Source: Amycolatopsis keratiniphila subsp. keratiniphila (GTDB lineage: Bacteria; Actinomycetota; Actinomycetes; Mycobacteriales; Pseudonocardiaceae). From it: 64,000 nucleotides of DNA. The notes under the pieces were generated by a model. That model saw only the letters and a list, made by a program, of their open reading frames with translations. It had not been told where the DNA came from and searched no databases. Where the stretch lies: the NCBI RefSeq assembly GCF_001620365.2, contig NZ_LQMT02000036.1, forward strand, positions 148,517-212,516, in the 5' to 3' direction. Every line of letters starts with the position of its first letter. Position 1 is the first letter of the stretch. The translations under genes and the position numbers were made by a program. Below, one piece after another: positions 8,870-17,307 of the stretch.

Positions 8870-9328
8870 TCATCGTGCGGCGATGAGTGCCTGGGGCGCG
8901 GCTTGCTTCATCCGCGTACGAAGCCAGGTCAATTGCCGCGCGGTCTCCTGTTCGTGATCCTCGACGAGGTCGAGCAGTTCCCCGTCGCGCAGACCCTGCG
9001 CCGCCTGGCCCACCACGGTCCAGGTGATGTCGGTGAACGACGAGAGCGCGTACAGGTCCTGCAGGTCCCTCAACAGGCCGACGCCACCGCTGCGGGTGTC
9101 TTCCAGACCCGCGGCGTGGAGCCGTTCGGGCTCCTCTTCACGGTCTTCGCCGTATCGTTCGACGATCGGGGCGAGCGCCTCGGTCTGCCGGTCGATCCGT
9201 CCGGCGAGCAGCAGGCACGTGTGCTCGACGTCGGGCTCCTCGCCGTGGCCGCGGCCGACCTCCCGGAAGGCGTCGGCGAGGGTGTTCAGCGAAGTGTGCA
9301 GGAGCCCGAGGTAAGTCGCGAGATGCAT
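8870..9328 (-). CDS. Hypothetical helical-bundle protein coupled to molybdo-oxidoreductase
   Basis: This 152-aa acidic protein is predicted to be almost entirely alpha-helical, with regularly spaced His/Glu (MHLATYLGLLHTSLNTLADAF, EPDVEHTCLLLAGRIDRQTEAL, LVEDHEQETARQLTWLRTRM). It resembles ferritin-like or hemerythrin-like four-helix proteins in style, but I recognise no specific family. It starts three bases after the stop of the molybdopterin oxidoreductase, with a GGAGGG in the overlap zone, so the two are surely co-transcribed. A role as accessory, chaperone or electron-transfer partner is inferred only from that coupling. Confidence 0.7.
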   Translation of the reverse strand: MHLATYLGLLHTSLNTLADAFREVGRGHGEEPDVEHTCLLLAGRIDRQTEALAPIVERYGEDREEEPERLHAAGLEDTRSGGVGLLRDLQDLYALSSFTDITWTVVGQAAQGLRDGELLDLVEDHEQETARQLTWLRTRMKQAAPQALIAAR

Positions 9329-9331
9329 GGG

Positions 9332-11674
9332 TCAGCCCTCCACCTTGCGGACGCGGACGGCACCGATCTTGAACAGCGGCTGTTTGGACACCGGATCCCA
9401 TTCGGTCATGGTCAGTTCGTTGGCGGCGCGGGGACGGCCTTCGCCGCCGGTGTCCCAATAGCCGTAGTGGAACGGCAGGAACACGACGCCGGGACGGACC
9501 CGGCCGATCCGGGCCGGCACTTCGACACCGCCCCTGGCCGACTCGACCCGGACGAGATCCCCGTCCGTGACTCCGAGTTCGGCGGCGTCGGCCGCGGCGA
9601 GTTCCGCCCACGGTTCTGGCGCGGCCCGCCGGAGCTTCGGGGCACGGCCGGTCTTGGTCCGCGTGTGGAAGTGGTACACCGTGCGCCCGGTCGTGCAGAC
9701 GAACGGATACCGCTCGCCGGGCTCCTCCGGCGGAGCCGTGTACTCCGCGGCCTTGAGGAACGCGCGTCCGTCCGGGTGCAGCGCCTTGTGTTCCTGAGCC
9801 GAAACCGTCCCGCCGGTGAGCAGGTCGTGACCGAAGTCCTCGCAGACGTCCGAATTCGTGGGGAAGACGCCGTCCGCGTAGAGCCGTTCGGTGCCGTCCG
9901 GCCGTTCGCTGTCGCAGGGCCATTGGATCCCGCTGCCGCCACGGAGTTTCTCGTACGACAGCCCGCTGTAGTCACACAACCGGCCCCGGCTGCACTCCTG
10001 CCAGGCGCGGAAGGCGTCCTCGGGGGTCCGCCAGCCGATCAGCGCATCGCCGTCACGGTCACGGAAGTCCATCCGCCGCGCGTAGTCGAGGAAGATGTCC
10101 AGGTCGGCCCGCGCTTCGCCGGGCGGCTCGACGGCCTTCTCCGACAGATGCACCGTGCGGTTGGCGTTGGTGAAGGTCCCCTGTTTCTCGCCCCAGAGCG
10201 CGGCGGGGAGGACGACGTCGGCGAACTCGGCCGTCTCGGTCCGGAAACCGTCCTGCACCACGACGAACAGCTCCTCCTTGCCGAGGATTTCGCGGATCCG
10301 CGGCAGTTCCGGCATGGAGACGGCGGGATTCGTCGCCGAGATCCACAGGAACCGGATCGAGCCCTGTTCGGCGTACCGCCAGATCTGCATGGCGTGCGTC
10401 GGCGGCGACCAGTGCGGGATGGTCAGCTCATCGACGTTCCACAGTTCGGCCAGTTGCCGGACATGGTCGGGGTTCTCCCAGTTGCGGAAGCCGGGGAGAT
10501 CGCCGTCGGCACCGCATTCGCGCGTGTTCTGCGCGGTGGGCTGGCCGTTCATCTGCAGCACCCCGCCGCCCGGCTTGCCGAGCATGCCGCGCAGCAGATG
10601 GAGGTTGTTGACCTGGCAAGACGCCGCGGTGGCCTGGTGTGACTGGTAGAAGCCCTGCAGAACGGTCGACAGCACCCGCTCGGACGTGCCGAAGATCTCC
10701 GCTGCGCGCACCAGCGCATCCGGCTCGATCCCGCAGATCTCGCCGACGTGCGCGGGCGTGTACGGCTCGACGGTCTTTTCGAGTTCGGAGAAGCCGAGGG
10801 TGTGCGCGGAAATGTAGTCCTCGTCGAGCCACTTGTTCACGATCAGTTCGCGGACCAGGCCGTTCATCAGGGCCTGATTGGTGCCGGGCAGCGGGGCGAG
10901 ATGGAGGCCACCGGACTCCACCGCCGCCTCGGCGACCTTCGTCCGCCTGGGGTCGACGGCGACGACCACGGGCGGCTCGGGTCCGGCGAGCCGGTCGAGG
11001 ATCCGGCTCCACAGCACGGTCTGCGTCTCGGCCATGTTGTGGCCGAAGAGGAAAAGCGCGTCGCAGTGGTCGATGTCGGCGTACGTCCCTGGCTGGCCGT
11101 CGGAGCCGAAGCTCTCCTTCATCGCGGCGGCGGAGGTGGCCGTGCACAGCCTGGTGTTGCCGTCCATATGCGGGGTGCCGAGGCCTGCTTTGCCGATGAC
11201 GCCAAGCGTGTAGTACTCCTCCAGGAACAGCTGCCCGCTGGTGTAGAACCCGTGCGACAGCGGCCCGGCGTCGTCCAGCAGTTCCTTGGAACGCCGCACG
11301 ATCAGGTCCATCGCGGTGTCCCAGCCGGTTTCCACCAGCTCGCCGTCGCGCCGGATCAACGGCCGCGTCAGCCGGTCCTTCCCGTTCCACTGCCACGAGC
11401 CGTAGAGCCCCTTGGGCCCCATCCGGCCGTGGTTGACCAGGTCGGTCTCGCGGCCGCGGACGCCGACCATCCTGCCGTCCTTCACCGCGATGTCGCACGC
11501 GCAGCCGTTGCTGCACAGGACGCAGGCGGAGCGGACCCAGCGGTCCACATCGGATTCCCCGACACCCTCCTCGAGATGGATGTCCGCTCTGCGAGGCCAA
11601 GCGTCCCCTCGCTGGTACGGGGTCCGCTCTCCCCAGACCTCCGCGATGCGCTCCGGTACCCCGTCTCCGTTCAT
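9332..11674 (-). CDS. Molybdopterin-dependent oxidoreductase (NapA/NasC/FDH-like, bis-MGD)
   Basis: This 780-aa member of the DMSO-reductase superfamily begins with an Fe-S domain containing C51-x2-C54-x3-C58. The fourth ligand, normally in a (L)CPKG motif, is replaced: the sequence reads NHGRMGPKGL, with Gly86 where Cys is expected. The molybdenum ligand is probably Cys177 in GNTRLCTATS, the context seen in assimilatory nitrate reductases. Further motifs are ALFLFGHNMAETQ, VAVDPRRTKVAE, FLWISATNPAVSMP and a C-terminal molydopterin-binding domain (PFVCTTGRTVYHFHTRTKTGR). No twin-Arg signal is seen, so it is cytoplasmic. The substrate is unresolved. ATG at 11674 has a weak ribosome site. It is translated together with the helical protein downstream. 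Confidence 0.85.
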   Translation of the reverse strand: MNGDGVPERIAEVWGERTPYQRGDAWPRRADIHLEEGVGESDVDRWVRSACVLCSNGCACDIAVKDGRMVGVRGRETDLVNHGRMGPKGLYGSWQWNGKDRLTRPLIRRDGELVETGWDTAMDLIVRRSKELLDDAGPLSHGFYTSGQLFLEEYYTLGVIGKAGLGTPHMDGNTRLCTATSAAAMKESFGSDGQPGTYADIDHCDALFLFGHNMAETQTVLWSRILDRLAGPEPPVVVAVDPRRTKVAEAAVESGGLHLAPLPGTNQALMNGLVRELIVNKWLDEDYISAHTLGFSELEKTVEPYTPAHVGEICGIEPDALVRAAEIFGTSERVLSTVLQGFYQSHQATAASCQVNNLHLLRGMLGKPGGGVLQMNGQPTAQNTRECGADGDLPGFRNWENPDHVRQLAELWNVDELTIPHWSPPTHAMQIWRYAEQGSIRFLWISATNPAVSMPELPRIREILGKEELFVVVQDGFRTETAEFADVVLPAALWGEKQGTFTNANRTVHLSEKAVEPPGEARADLDIFLDYARRMDFRDRDGDALIGWRTPEDAFRAWQECSRGRLCDYSGLSYEKLRGGSGIQWPCDSERPDGTERLYADGVFPTNSDVCEDFGHDLLTGGTVSAQEHKALHPDGRAFLKAAEYTAPPEEPGERYPFVCTTGRTVYHFHTRTKTGRAPKLRRAAPEPWAELAAADAAELGVTDGDLVRVESARGGVEVPARIGRVRPGVVFLPFHYGYWDTGGEGRPRAANELTMTEWDPVSKQPLFKIGAVRVRKVEG

Positions 11675-11728
11675 GTGGAAGCCGTACCACGCCGCTCATC
11701 AGCCGAAACACCGGACAAAGCGGACGGG

Positions 11729-12364
11729 TCAAGTGGCCGGTTCCGCCGGGAAGACGACCTGGAAGCCCAGCGCCCGCAGCATCTGCGTGAGCATCGCCCT
11801 GGTGTTGGCTTTGGCGCGTTCGAGCAGGCCGGAGTGCTGCGCGGCTTCGCCGATCCGTTTCTCCGCGGCGAGATGGAACGGCCGCTGATCCTGAACGGAC
11901 ACCAGTGCGCCGAGCCGGTCGATCAGGCCGCGCTCCTGGCCGAAGACGTAGCTGCGTGCGTTGTCCAGATTGGGTTTCGCCAATTTCGGTTCGGGCAGCC
12001 GTACCTCGACCGTCCGCCGGTCTTCGGACACGGTCAGCGCGTTGTCCACCAGGGGCCCGAAATCGACGTACGCGTCGACGGAACCCGCCGCGACGAACAG
12101 CGTGCGTTCCCCGGCGATGCTCGCGGGCACCCACGCGACGTCCTTCTCGATGTCCACGACGACCTGATAGTCACCGACGGCCGCGTGGTACTGGCTCAGA
12201 TCCCGGACCGCCTGGAGCACCGCGGGCTGCGAACGGTCCACAGTGGACGTTCCGAACGGGTCGAGCTTCGGCAGGAGCCCGGTGATCTGCAGTGCCGCCG
12301 CAAGGATCAGGAGCGCGGCCACCGCGAACGCCCCGAGACGTACCCAGCGTTTCTTCACGCCCAC
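11729..12364 (-). CDS. DUF4230 domain protein, membrane-anchored
   Basis: The protein is about 211 aa with one N-terminal transmembrane helix (LGAFAVAALLILAAALQITGLL). A DUF4230-type extracytoplasmic domain follows, with AVRDLSQYHAAVGDYQVVVDIEKDVAWVP, ERTLFVAAGSVDAYVDFG and RTVEVRLPEPKLAKPNLD. The function is unknown. Three closely spaced in-frame GTGs (12367, 12364, 12358) are possible starts; AGAGG sits best for 12364. The apparent 731-aa upstream extension is antisense to the mannosyltransferase gene and is not real. It lies head-to-head with that gene, about 110 bp apart. Confidence 0.75.
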   Translation of the reverse strand: MGVKKRWVRLGAFAVAALLILAAALQITGLLPKLDPFGTSTVDRSQPAVLQAVRDLSQYHAAVGDYQVVVDIEKDVAWVPASIAGERTLFVAAGSVDAYVDFGPLVDNALTVSEDRRTVEVRLPEPKLAKPNLDNARSYVFGQERGLIDRLGALVSVQDQRPFHLAAEKRIGEAAQHSGLLERAKANTRAMLTQMLRALGFQVVFPAEPAT

Positions 12365-12475
12365 CACCGCCTCTCGTCGGCGGGGAGTACCCGGCGGACG
12401 CGGCTCCGAAGCGTCGGAGGCGGATTCCCGTACGATCGGCGGAACCGGGTTTCGCACTTGGAGTAGTTTGGCCGC

Positions 12476-13915
12476 ATGCAGAACGTCTTGCCCGCGCCGG
12501 AGAAGGCCGGGCTGAACATCTCGGCGTTGCACTGGGCGGGTTTCCTCGGAATCGCCGTACTCGTGCTGGTCACGTCCGGGATCGGCCTGCCCTCCGTGCT
12601 GGTGGTGGCGCTGGGCGTCGCCGGGATGGCCACCCTCGTGCTGTCCTGGCTCGGCATCGGACGGCTCGCCGCCGGGCTGCCCGAGCGGCGGCTGTACTGG
12701 ATCGCGGTCTCGTGGTGCGCGCCGCTGCTCGTCGCGCGCCCCCTGTTCAGCGGCGACATCAACAGCTACCTCGCACAAGGACTGATCGCGGCCAAGGGGC
12801 TGGACACCTATCTCGTGGGGCCCGCCGAGGCACTCGGCGCCGATTCCCCGGTGACGATGGCGGTGAGCCACTACTGGCGGGACACGCCCGCACCGTACGG
12901 GCCGGCGTTCGTCGCGCTGGCCCGTACGATCGCCCAGATCGCCGGGGACGCCTTCGTGCCGACGGTGCTGCTCCACCGGCTGCTGGGCCTGATCGGGATC
13001 GTGCTCATGGCGTGGGCGCTCCCCCGGCTCGCCCGCCGCGTCGGGGTCTCGCCGTCGATCGCGTTGTGGCTGGCCGTGCTCAACCCGCTGGTGCTCTGGC
13101 ACGTCGTGGCGGGCGTGCACAACGACGGGCTCATGGTCGGGCTGATGGTCGCCGGGCTGGAACTCGTCCTCATGGGCGCGGCGAAGACCGGCGCGGCCCG
13201 GCCCGCCCTGATCGCGGCGGGTGTGATCGCGGTGAGCGCGGCCGCGAACATCAAGATCGTGGCCGTCGCGGGCCTGCTGTTCGTCGGCGTCGACCTGTTC
13301 CGCCGGGCGACGCCCGCCGGCCGGGTGGCGGTCGCGCTCGGGCTGCCCGCCGGATTCGCCGCCGTCACCGCGGCGATCTCGCTCGGCAGCGGGCTCGGCT
13401 TCGGCTGGGTTCGCGTGCTGTCCGGCGTCTCTGGCCAGGTCCACAGCTGGATGGCGCCAACCAACGAACTCGGCTTCCTCGTGGGCGGGGTCGGCAAGAT
13501 CTTCGGGGCCGACCTGACCGACAGCGCGATCGAGGTGTTCTCGCTCATCGGCGCGATCCTCGGTCTCGCCGTCGGCGCCAGGCTGCTGTGGCTCACGTAC
13601 CGGGAGAAGTTGCACCCGCTCTACGCCGCGGGCCTGACCTTCGCCGCGATGCTGGTCCTCGGGCCGGTCATGCAGCCCTGGTATCTCCTGTGGACGGTCG
13701 CGTTGCTCGCCGTGAGCCTCACGACCGACCGCGGGCGGTGGATCCTCGCCGTCGTCAGCGCCGTGTTCGGCGTGCTGCTCCCGCCCGCGAACGGCGGCGC
13801 CGTGTCCTTGGCGCTGGGCTACCTGATCGCCGTCGTGCTCATCGGCGGCACCTTGTTCGTGCTCAAGCGGAAAGGCCTCTTGCCGGAGATCAGGTTCCGC
13901 AAGAGCCGGACGTAA
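12476..13915 (+). CDS. mptB: Polyprenol-phosphomannose-dependent alpha-1,6-mannosyltransferase (MptB-like GT-C)
   Basis: This 479-aa polytopic protein has about 13 hydrophobic helices. An early loop carries the acidic motif RPLFSGDINSYLAQGLIAAKGLD, with APYGPAFVALARTIA and PLVLWHVVAGVHNDGLMVGLM following. These features are characteristic of MptA/MptB-type GT-C mannosyltransferases, which build the alpha-1,6-mannan backbone of lipomannan-type glycolipids outside the membrane. ATG at 12476 follows GGAG by about 12 bases. Its 3' end overlaps the convergent SRPBCC gene by 97 bp. The exact glycan acceptor in this organism is unknown, so the symbol marks family rather than proven role. Confidence 0.8.
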   Translation: MQNVLPAPEKAGLNISALHWAGFLGIAVLVLVTSGIGLPSVLVVALGVAGMATLVLSWLGIGRLAAGLPERRLYWIAVSWCAPLLVARPLFSGDINSYLAQGLIAAKGLDTYLVGPAEALGADSPVTMAVSHYWRDTPAPYGPAFVALARTIAQIAGDAFVPTVLLHRLLGLIGIVLMAWALPRLARRVGVSPSIALWLAVLNPLVLWHVVAGVHNDGLMVGLMVAGLELVLMGAAKTGAARPALIAAGVIAVSAAANIKIVAVAGLLFVGVDLFRRATPAGRVAVALGLPAGFAAVTAAISLGSGLGFGWVRVLSGVSGQVHSWMAPTNELGFLVGGVGKIFGADLTDSAIEVFSLIGAILGLAVGARLLWLTYREKLHPLYAAGLTFAAMLVLGPVMQPWYLLWTVALLAVSLTTDRGRWILAVVSAVFGVLLPPANGGAVSLALGYLIAVVLIGGTLFVLKRKGLLPEIRFRKSRT

Positions 13916-14364
13916 CGGCTCCATCGAGCGGGCGTCTCGACCGTGCCGGTGAGTTCACGCTCGGCACGGTCGAGGCAGTCTTCCAACAGGGCGTCGTGCA
14001 TCGGCCGCCACAGCAGCGGATACGTCAGCCAAGCGGGATGCCGGAGCCGCAGCACCATGAGGTGCGCGAGTTCGGTCTTCCCGTTTTCGGTCGTCCGCAG
14101 GGTGAATTCGTGGAATCCGTCGAAGCCGCGCGGCGCGGTGAACCGGAACCGCACCGACTTCCCGGGTTCGTAGGACTCGACGTGATACCGCACCGGCCCA
14201 TGCCCGCCGGTCGCTCCCACCCCGAGCGGCCGGTCGAACCGCATCGGCGGCCACGCGTCGACGGGCCAGAGCCGGTCACCGTCCGTGGACAGCGTGTCGA
14301 TCAGCGCGCCGACGCGTTCCTGTTCCACATCGACGATCCGGTGATGCCTGTTCCATACGCGCAT
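13819..14364 (-). CDS. SRPBCC family protein
   Basis: This 181-aa protein has the helix-grip fold pattern: WPPMRFDRPLGVGATGGHGPVRYHVESYEPGKSVRFRF, TLRTTENGKTELAHLMVLRL, then a C-terminal helix LLEDCLDRAERELTG. It is probably a ligand-binding protein of unknown substrate. GGGAGG lies six to seven bases before ATG 14364. Its last 97 bp overlap the 3' end of the convergent mannosyltransferase gene, an unusually long tail-to-tail overlap. It is divergent from a TetR regulator at 14425, which likely controls it. Confidence 0.82.
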   Translation of the reverse strand: MRVWNRHHRIVDVEQERVGALIDTLSTDGDRLWPVDAWPPMRFDRPLGVGATGGHGPVRYHVESYEPGKSVRFRFTAPRGFDGFHEFTLRTTENGKTELAHLMVLRLRHPAWLTYPLLWRPMHDALLEDCLDRAERELTGTVETPARWSRYVRLLRNLISGKRPFRLSTNKVPPMSTTAIR

Positions 14365-14381
14365 TCGCGCCTCCCAGTTCT

Positions 14382-14420
14382 AGAGACCTTCCCCTAAAAA
14401 GATAGTAGAGGATAGTCTCT
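14382..14420. promoter_or_regulatory. Candidate TetR operator/promoter between SRPBCC and tetR
   Basis: AGAGAC at 14382-14387 and GTCTCT at 14415-14420 form an inverted repeat in an AT-rich stretch (CCCCTAAAAAGATAGTAG) that is unusual for this genome. Two ATAGT direct repeats lie inside. It occupies the whole divergent promoter region. Confidence 0.5.
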
Positions 14421-14424
14421 GAAA

Positions 14425-15006
14425 ATGGGACGGCCACCGCGGCACACCGCCGACGACTTCCTCGACGCCGCAGTGCGGATCTTCGCCACCGAAGGTGCGG
14501 CCGGGGTGACCATGTCCGCCGTCGCCCGCGAGGTCGGCGCGCCGAGCGGGTCGATCTACCACCGCTTCCCCGGTCGTCCGGCGCTGCTCGCCGCTGTCTG
14601 GCTCCGCACCCTCGACGGCTTCCAGCAGGGCTACCTCGAAGCGCTCGAACAGGAACCGGCCGTCGAAGCAGCCGTCGAGGCCGCCGCGCAGGTCGTCCGG
14701 TGGTGCCGCGCCCATCCCGCCGAAGCGAAGCTGCTCTACGGGGGCGACAGGGCACTCGGCCTCGAGGACTGGAGTGCCGAGGATCGCGCCCGTGTCGATG
14801 CCGCCAACCACAGGCTCGACACGGCGATCACCAAGGTGCTGCGGACACTGCGTCCACTGACCGGCCGGAGCACCGACGAACTGATGCTCGCCCTCGTCGA
14901 TCTCCCCTATGCCGCGGTGAAGAGACATCTCGACCGCGGCGAGGCACCGCCGCCGCGCACCGTCGACCTGGTGACGAGGACGACCCGCACGTTGCTGACG
15001 GGCTGA
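14425..15006 (+). CDS. TetR/AcrR family regulator
   Basis: This 193-aa protein has an N-terminal HTH (residues about 8-55, VTMSAVAREVGAPSGSIYHRFPGRPALLAAVW) and an all-helical ligand domain that ends TVDLVTRTTRTLLTG. It is divergent from the SRPBCC gene across about 60 bp containing an inverted repeat, so autoregulation and control of that neighbour are likely. The stop lies 2 bp before the end of the convergent LysR gene. Confidence 0.88.
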   Translation: MGRPPRHTADDFLDAAVRIFATEGAAGVTMSAVAREVGAPSGSIYHRFPGRPALLAAVWLRTLDGFQQGYLEALEQEPAVEAAVEAAAQVVRWCRAHPAEAKLLYGGDRALGLEDWSAEDRARVDAANHRLDTAITKVLRTLRPLTGRSTDELMLALVDLPYAAVKRHLDRGEAPPPRTVDLVTRTTRTLLTG

Positions 15007-15008
15007 GC

Positions 15009-15911
15009 TCAGGTCCGGGCGGGGATCACGAGGGAGAACTCCCCGCTGTCGACGAGATCCAGCAACAGCCGGGCGGCCCGGCTCGGCGGCCGCTCTCCCC
15101 TGGTGGCGATGGTCAGCGGCCAGGTGAGGCCGGGCTCGTCGAGCGGGATCGTCCGGACACCGGAGAGCAATTTGAGATCGGGCACGACGGCGACGCCGAG
15201 CCCCGCCGCGACATACGACGGCACGGCGCGCAGGTCGGCGACCTCGACGATGACCCGCCGCGGCGCCCCGAGCGCCTCGAAAGCGCGATCCAGGGCCACC
15301 CGGTTGCCGAAACCGCGGGGGTTGTCCACGAACGACTCGCCCGCGAGGTCGGCCAAGGTCAGCGACCCCCGTCCACCCAGCCGGTGGCCGTCGGGCAGCA
15401 CGGCGACGAACGGCGCCGAACCGAGCAGTTTGGCTTCGAGTCCGGCCAGATCGGATTCGGGCAGGCCGAGGAGGGCGACGTCGAGCCTGCCCTGACGCAG
15501 GTCCTCGGCGAGCCCGGTCGAGCCGGTGATCGACACCGAAACATGCAGGTCGACCAGCGGATAGCGGCGGTGGAACGCGCCGAGCAGATCGGGCAGATCG
15601 AGATCACCGACGCTGGTCAGGGTGCCGATGCGGAGACTGCCCCGCAGGCCGGCGGAGGCGTCGGTGACCACCTCGCGCGCCCTGTCGAAGGCTTCCAGCG
15701 CGGCCTTCGCCTCGGGCAGGAACACCTTGCCCGCCGAGGAGAGCTCGACCCTTCGGGTGGACCGATCGAACAGCTTGACCCCCAGTTCGCCTTCGAGGGC
15801 CTGGATCGTCGCCGAAACGGTGGACTGCACCGCGTACAACCGCTGGGCGGCGCGAGTGAAGCTGAGCTCCTCGGCGACGGCGACGAAGCATTCGAGCTGA
15901 CGGGTCTCCAC
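15009..15911 (-). CDS. LysR family regulator
   Basis: This 300-aa protein has an N-terminal LysR HTH (METRQLECFVAVAEELSFTRAAQRLYAVQSTVSATIQALE). The effector domain includes LRIGTLTSVGDLDLPDLLGAFHRRYP and a recognisable GLGVAVVPD segment. It is divergent from the MFS exporter, with a perfect dyad between the genes at 15920-15938, nine bases from this start. It likely activates the exporter and represses itself in response to an unknown ligand. Confidence 0.9.
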   Translation of the reverse strand: METRQLECFVAVAEELSFTRAAQRLYAVQSTVSATIQALEGELGVKLFDRSTRRVELSSAGKVFLPEAKAALEAFDRAREVVTDASAGLRGSLRIGTLTSVGDLDLPDLLGAFHRRYPLVDLHVSVSITGSTGLAEDLRQGRLDVALLGLPESDLAGLEAKLLGSAPFVAVLPDGHRLGGRGSLTLADLAGESFVDNPRGFGNRVALDRAFEALGAPRRVIVEVADLRAVPSYVAAGLGVAVVPDLKLLSGVRTIPLDEPGLTWPLTIATRGERPPSRAARLLLDLVDSGEFSLVIPART

Positions 15912-15919
15912 GGCTTCGA

Positions 15920-15938
15920 TTATCGCATCTGCCGATAA
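15920..15938. promoter_or_regulatory. LysR-type operator TTATCG-N7-CGATAA
   Basis: TTATCG (15920-15925) and CGATAA (15933-15938) are perfect inverted half-sites separated by seven bases, matching the T-N11-A rule of LysR boxes. The site is immediately upstream of the lysR start and about 55 bp from the MFS start. Confidence 0.75.
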
Positions 15939-15993
15939 CTCTGACCAGGATTGTTCGTTGGACTTGGATGATCCGAAGACTCACAGTGGAGAC

Positions 15994-17205
15994 ATGCTGA
16001 ACAGTGTCGCCCTCCCCCGTCCCGCGTTCCGGCGGATCAGCCACGGTCGCGGTTTCTGGGTCATCGCGGCGGCCTACGCCGCCTCACTCGCCTTCTCCAC
16101 CGTCCCGACCCCGCTCTACGTCCTCTACCAGCAGCGCGACGGTTTCCCGACCTACGTCGTGACCATCGTCTTCGCGGCGTACGCCGTCGGTGTGATGGGC
16201 AGCCTGTATCTCGCCGGCCATGTCAGCGACTGGCTGGGACGACGGCGGGTGATCCTCGCCGCGACCTTGGCCCAGGCGCTGTCCGCGACGCTTTTCCTGG
16301 CGTGGCCCGACGTTCCCGGCCTGATCCTGGCCAGGCTCGTCGGCGGCGCGGGTATCGGAGCGCTGACCGCGACCGCCACCGCGCACCTGTCCGAGCTCCG
16401 CGCCGTCGCCCGGCCGCGGGAGGACCACGGCCGCGCGGGACTGATCGCGACCGTCGTCAACATGGGCGGGCTGGCGCTCGGACCGCTGTTCGGCGGCGTG
16501 TTCGCGAGCTATTCGGCCGAGCCGCTCACCACTCCGTTCGTGTTCTTCCTGGTCCTGCTGCTCGCCGCGGCCATCGCCGTCGCGCTCGTGCCGGAAACCG
16601 TGGAGCGCGCCGAAGAACGGCCCGCCTACCGGCCGCAGCGCGTGTCACTGCCGTCGAGCGCGCGGCCCGCCTTCTTCGGCGCGGCGATCGGCGCCTTCGC
16701 GGCGTTCGCGATCACCGGTCTGTTCATGGCGCTGACGCCGACATTGCTGGCGCAGGGCATGCACGAGAGTTCGCGGCTGCTGGCCGGTCTCGCGTCGTTT
16801 TCCGTCTTCCTCGCGGCGGCCGTGGCTCAGGTGCTCTTCGCCGGTCTGGCCAGGAAAACCCAGCTGCGGCTCGGCCTCGGGCTGATGGTGAGCGGGCTGG
16901 TGGCGTTGCCGGTCGCGGTGACGACGTCCCAGCTGTGGCTCTTCGTCGCGGGCGGGATCGTGGCGGGTGCCGGCGTCGGGCTGGGCTTCCGCGCCTCGGT
17001 GGCCACCGTCGCCGCCCTCGCCGAACCGCCGGTGCGCGGTGAGGTCCTCGCCGCCCTGTTCCTGGCCGCCTACGCCGGGCTGGTCCTGCCCATCCTGCTC
17101 GTCGGCATCGCGCTGATCTGGCTGCCGAGCGCGTGGGCGCTGATCGGATTCTCGGTGCTGGAGCTGGGTTTGCTCGCCTGGTCGGCCCCCAAGGTGCTGA
17201 CCTGA
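15994..17205 (+). CDS. MFS transporter
   Basis: The protein has about 403 aa and 12 predicted transmembrane helices. The motif-A region reads YLAGHVSDWLGRRRVILAA (G-x-x-SDxxGRR), typical of drug/proton antiporters and sugar-efflux MFS. Other segments are ARLVGGAGIGALTATATAHLSEL and NMGGLALGPLFGGVFASY. It probably exports a drug or metabolite. ATG at 15994 follows GTGGAG closely; an in-frame TTG upstream is unlikely. It is regulated by the divergent LysR via the dyad in between. Confidence 0.87.
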   Translation: MLNSVALPRPAFRRISHGRGFWVIAAAYAASLAFSTVPTPLYVLYQQRDGFPTYVVTIVFAAYAVGVMGSLYLAGHVSDWLGRRRVILAATLAQALSATLFLAWPDVPGLILARLVGGAGIGALTATATAHLSELRAVARPREDHGRAGLIATVVNMGGLALGPLFGGVFASYSAEPLTTPFVFFLVLLLAAAIAVALVPETVERAEERPAYRPQRVSLPSSARPAFFGAAIGAFAAFAITGLFMALTPTLLAQGMHESSRLLAGLASFSVFLAAAVAQVLFAGLARKTQLRLGLGLMVSGLVALPVAVTTSQLWLFVAGGIVAGAGVGLGFRASVATVAALAEPPVRGEVLAALFLAAYAGLVLPILLVGIALIWLPSAWALIGFSVLELGLLAWSAPKVLT

Positions 17206-17307
17206 CCGTCCACAATGGCGCGCCCGCGTGGTGACCCTCGTCAAACCGGCGGGCGATCCACGCGGGCGATGTGCCATCCTGGTGACGGAACCTCCTCAAC
17301 GAGGTCC

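Noticed and set aside
11729..13924. A 731-residue minus-strand frame extending upstream of DUF4230
   Set aside because: The extension is antisense to the mannosyltransferase and is His/Asp/Gln/Arg-rich noise. The DUF4230 protein starts with its TM helix at the clustered GTGs near 12364.
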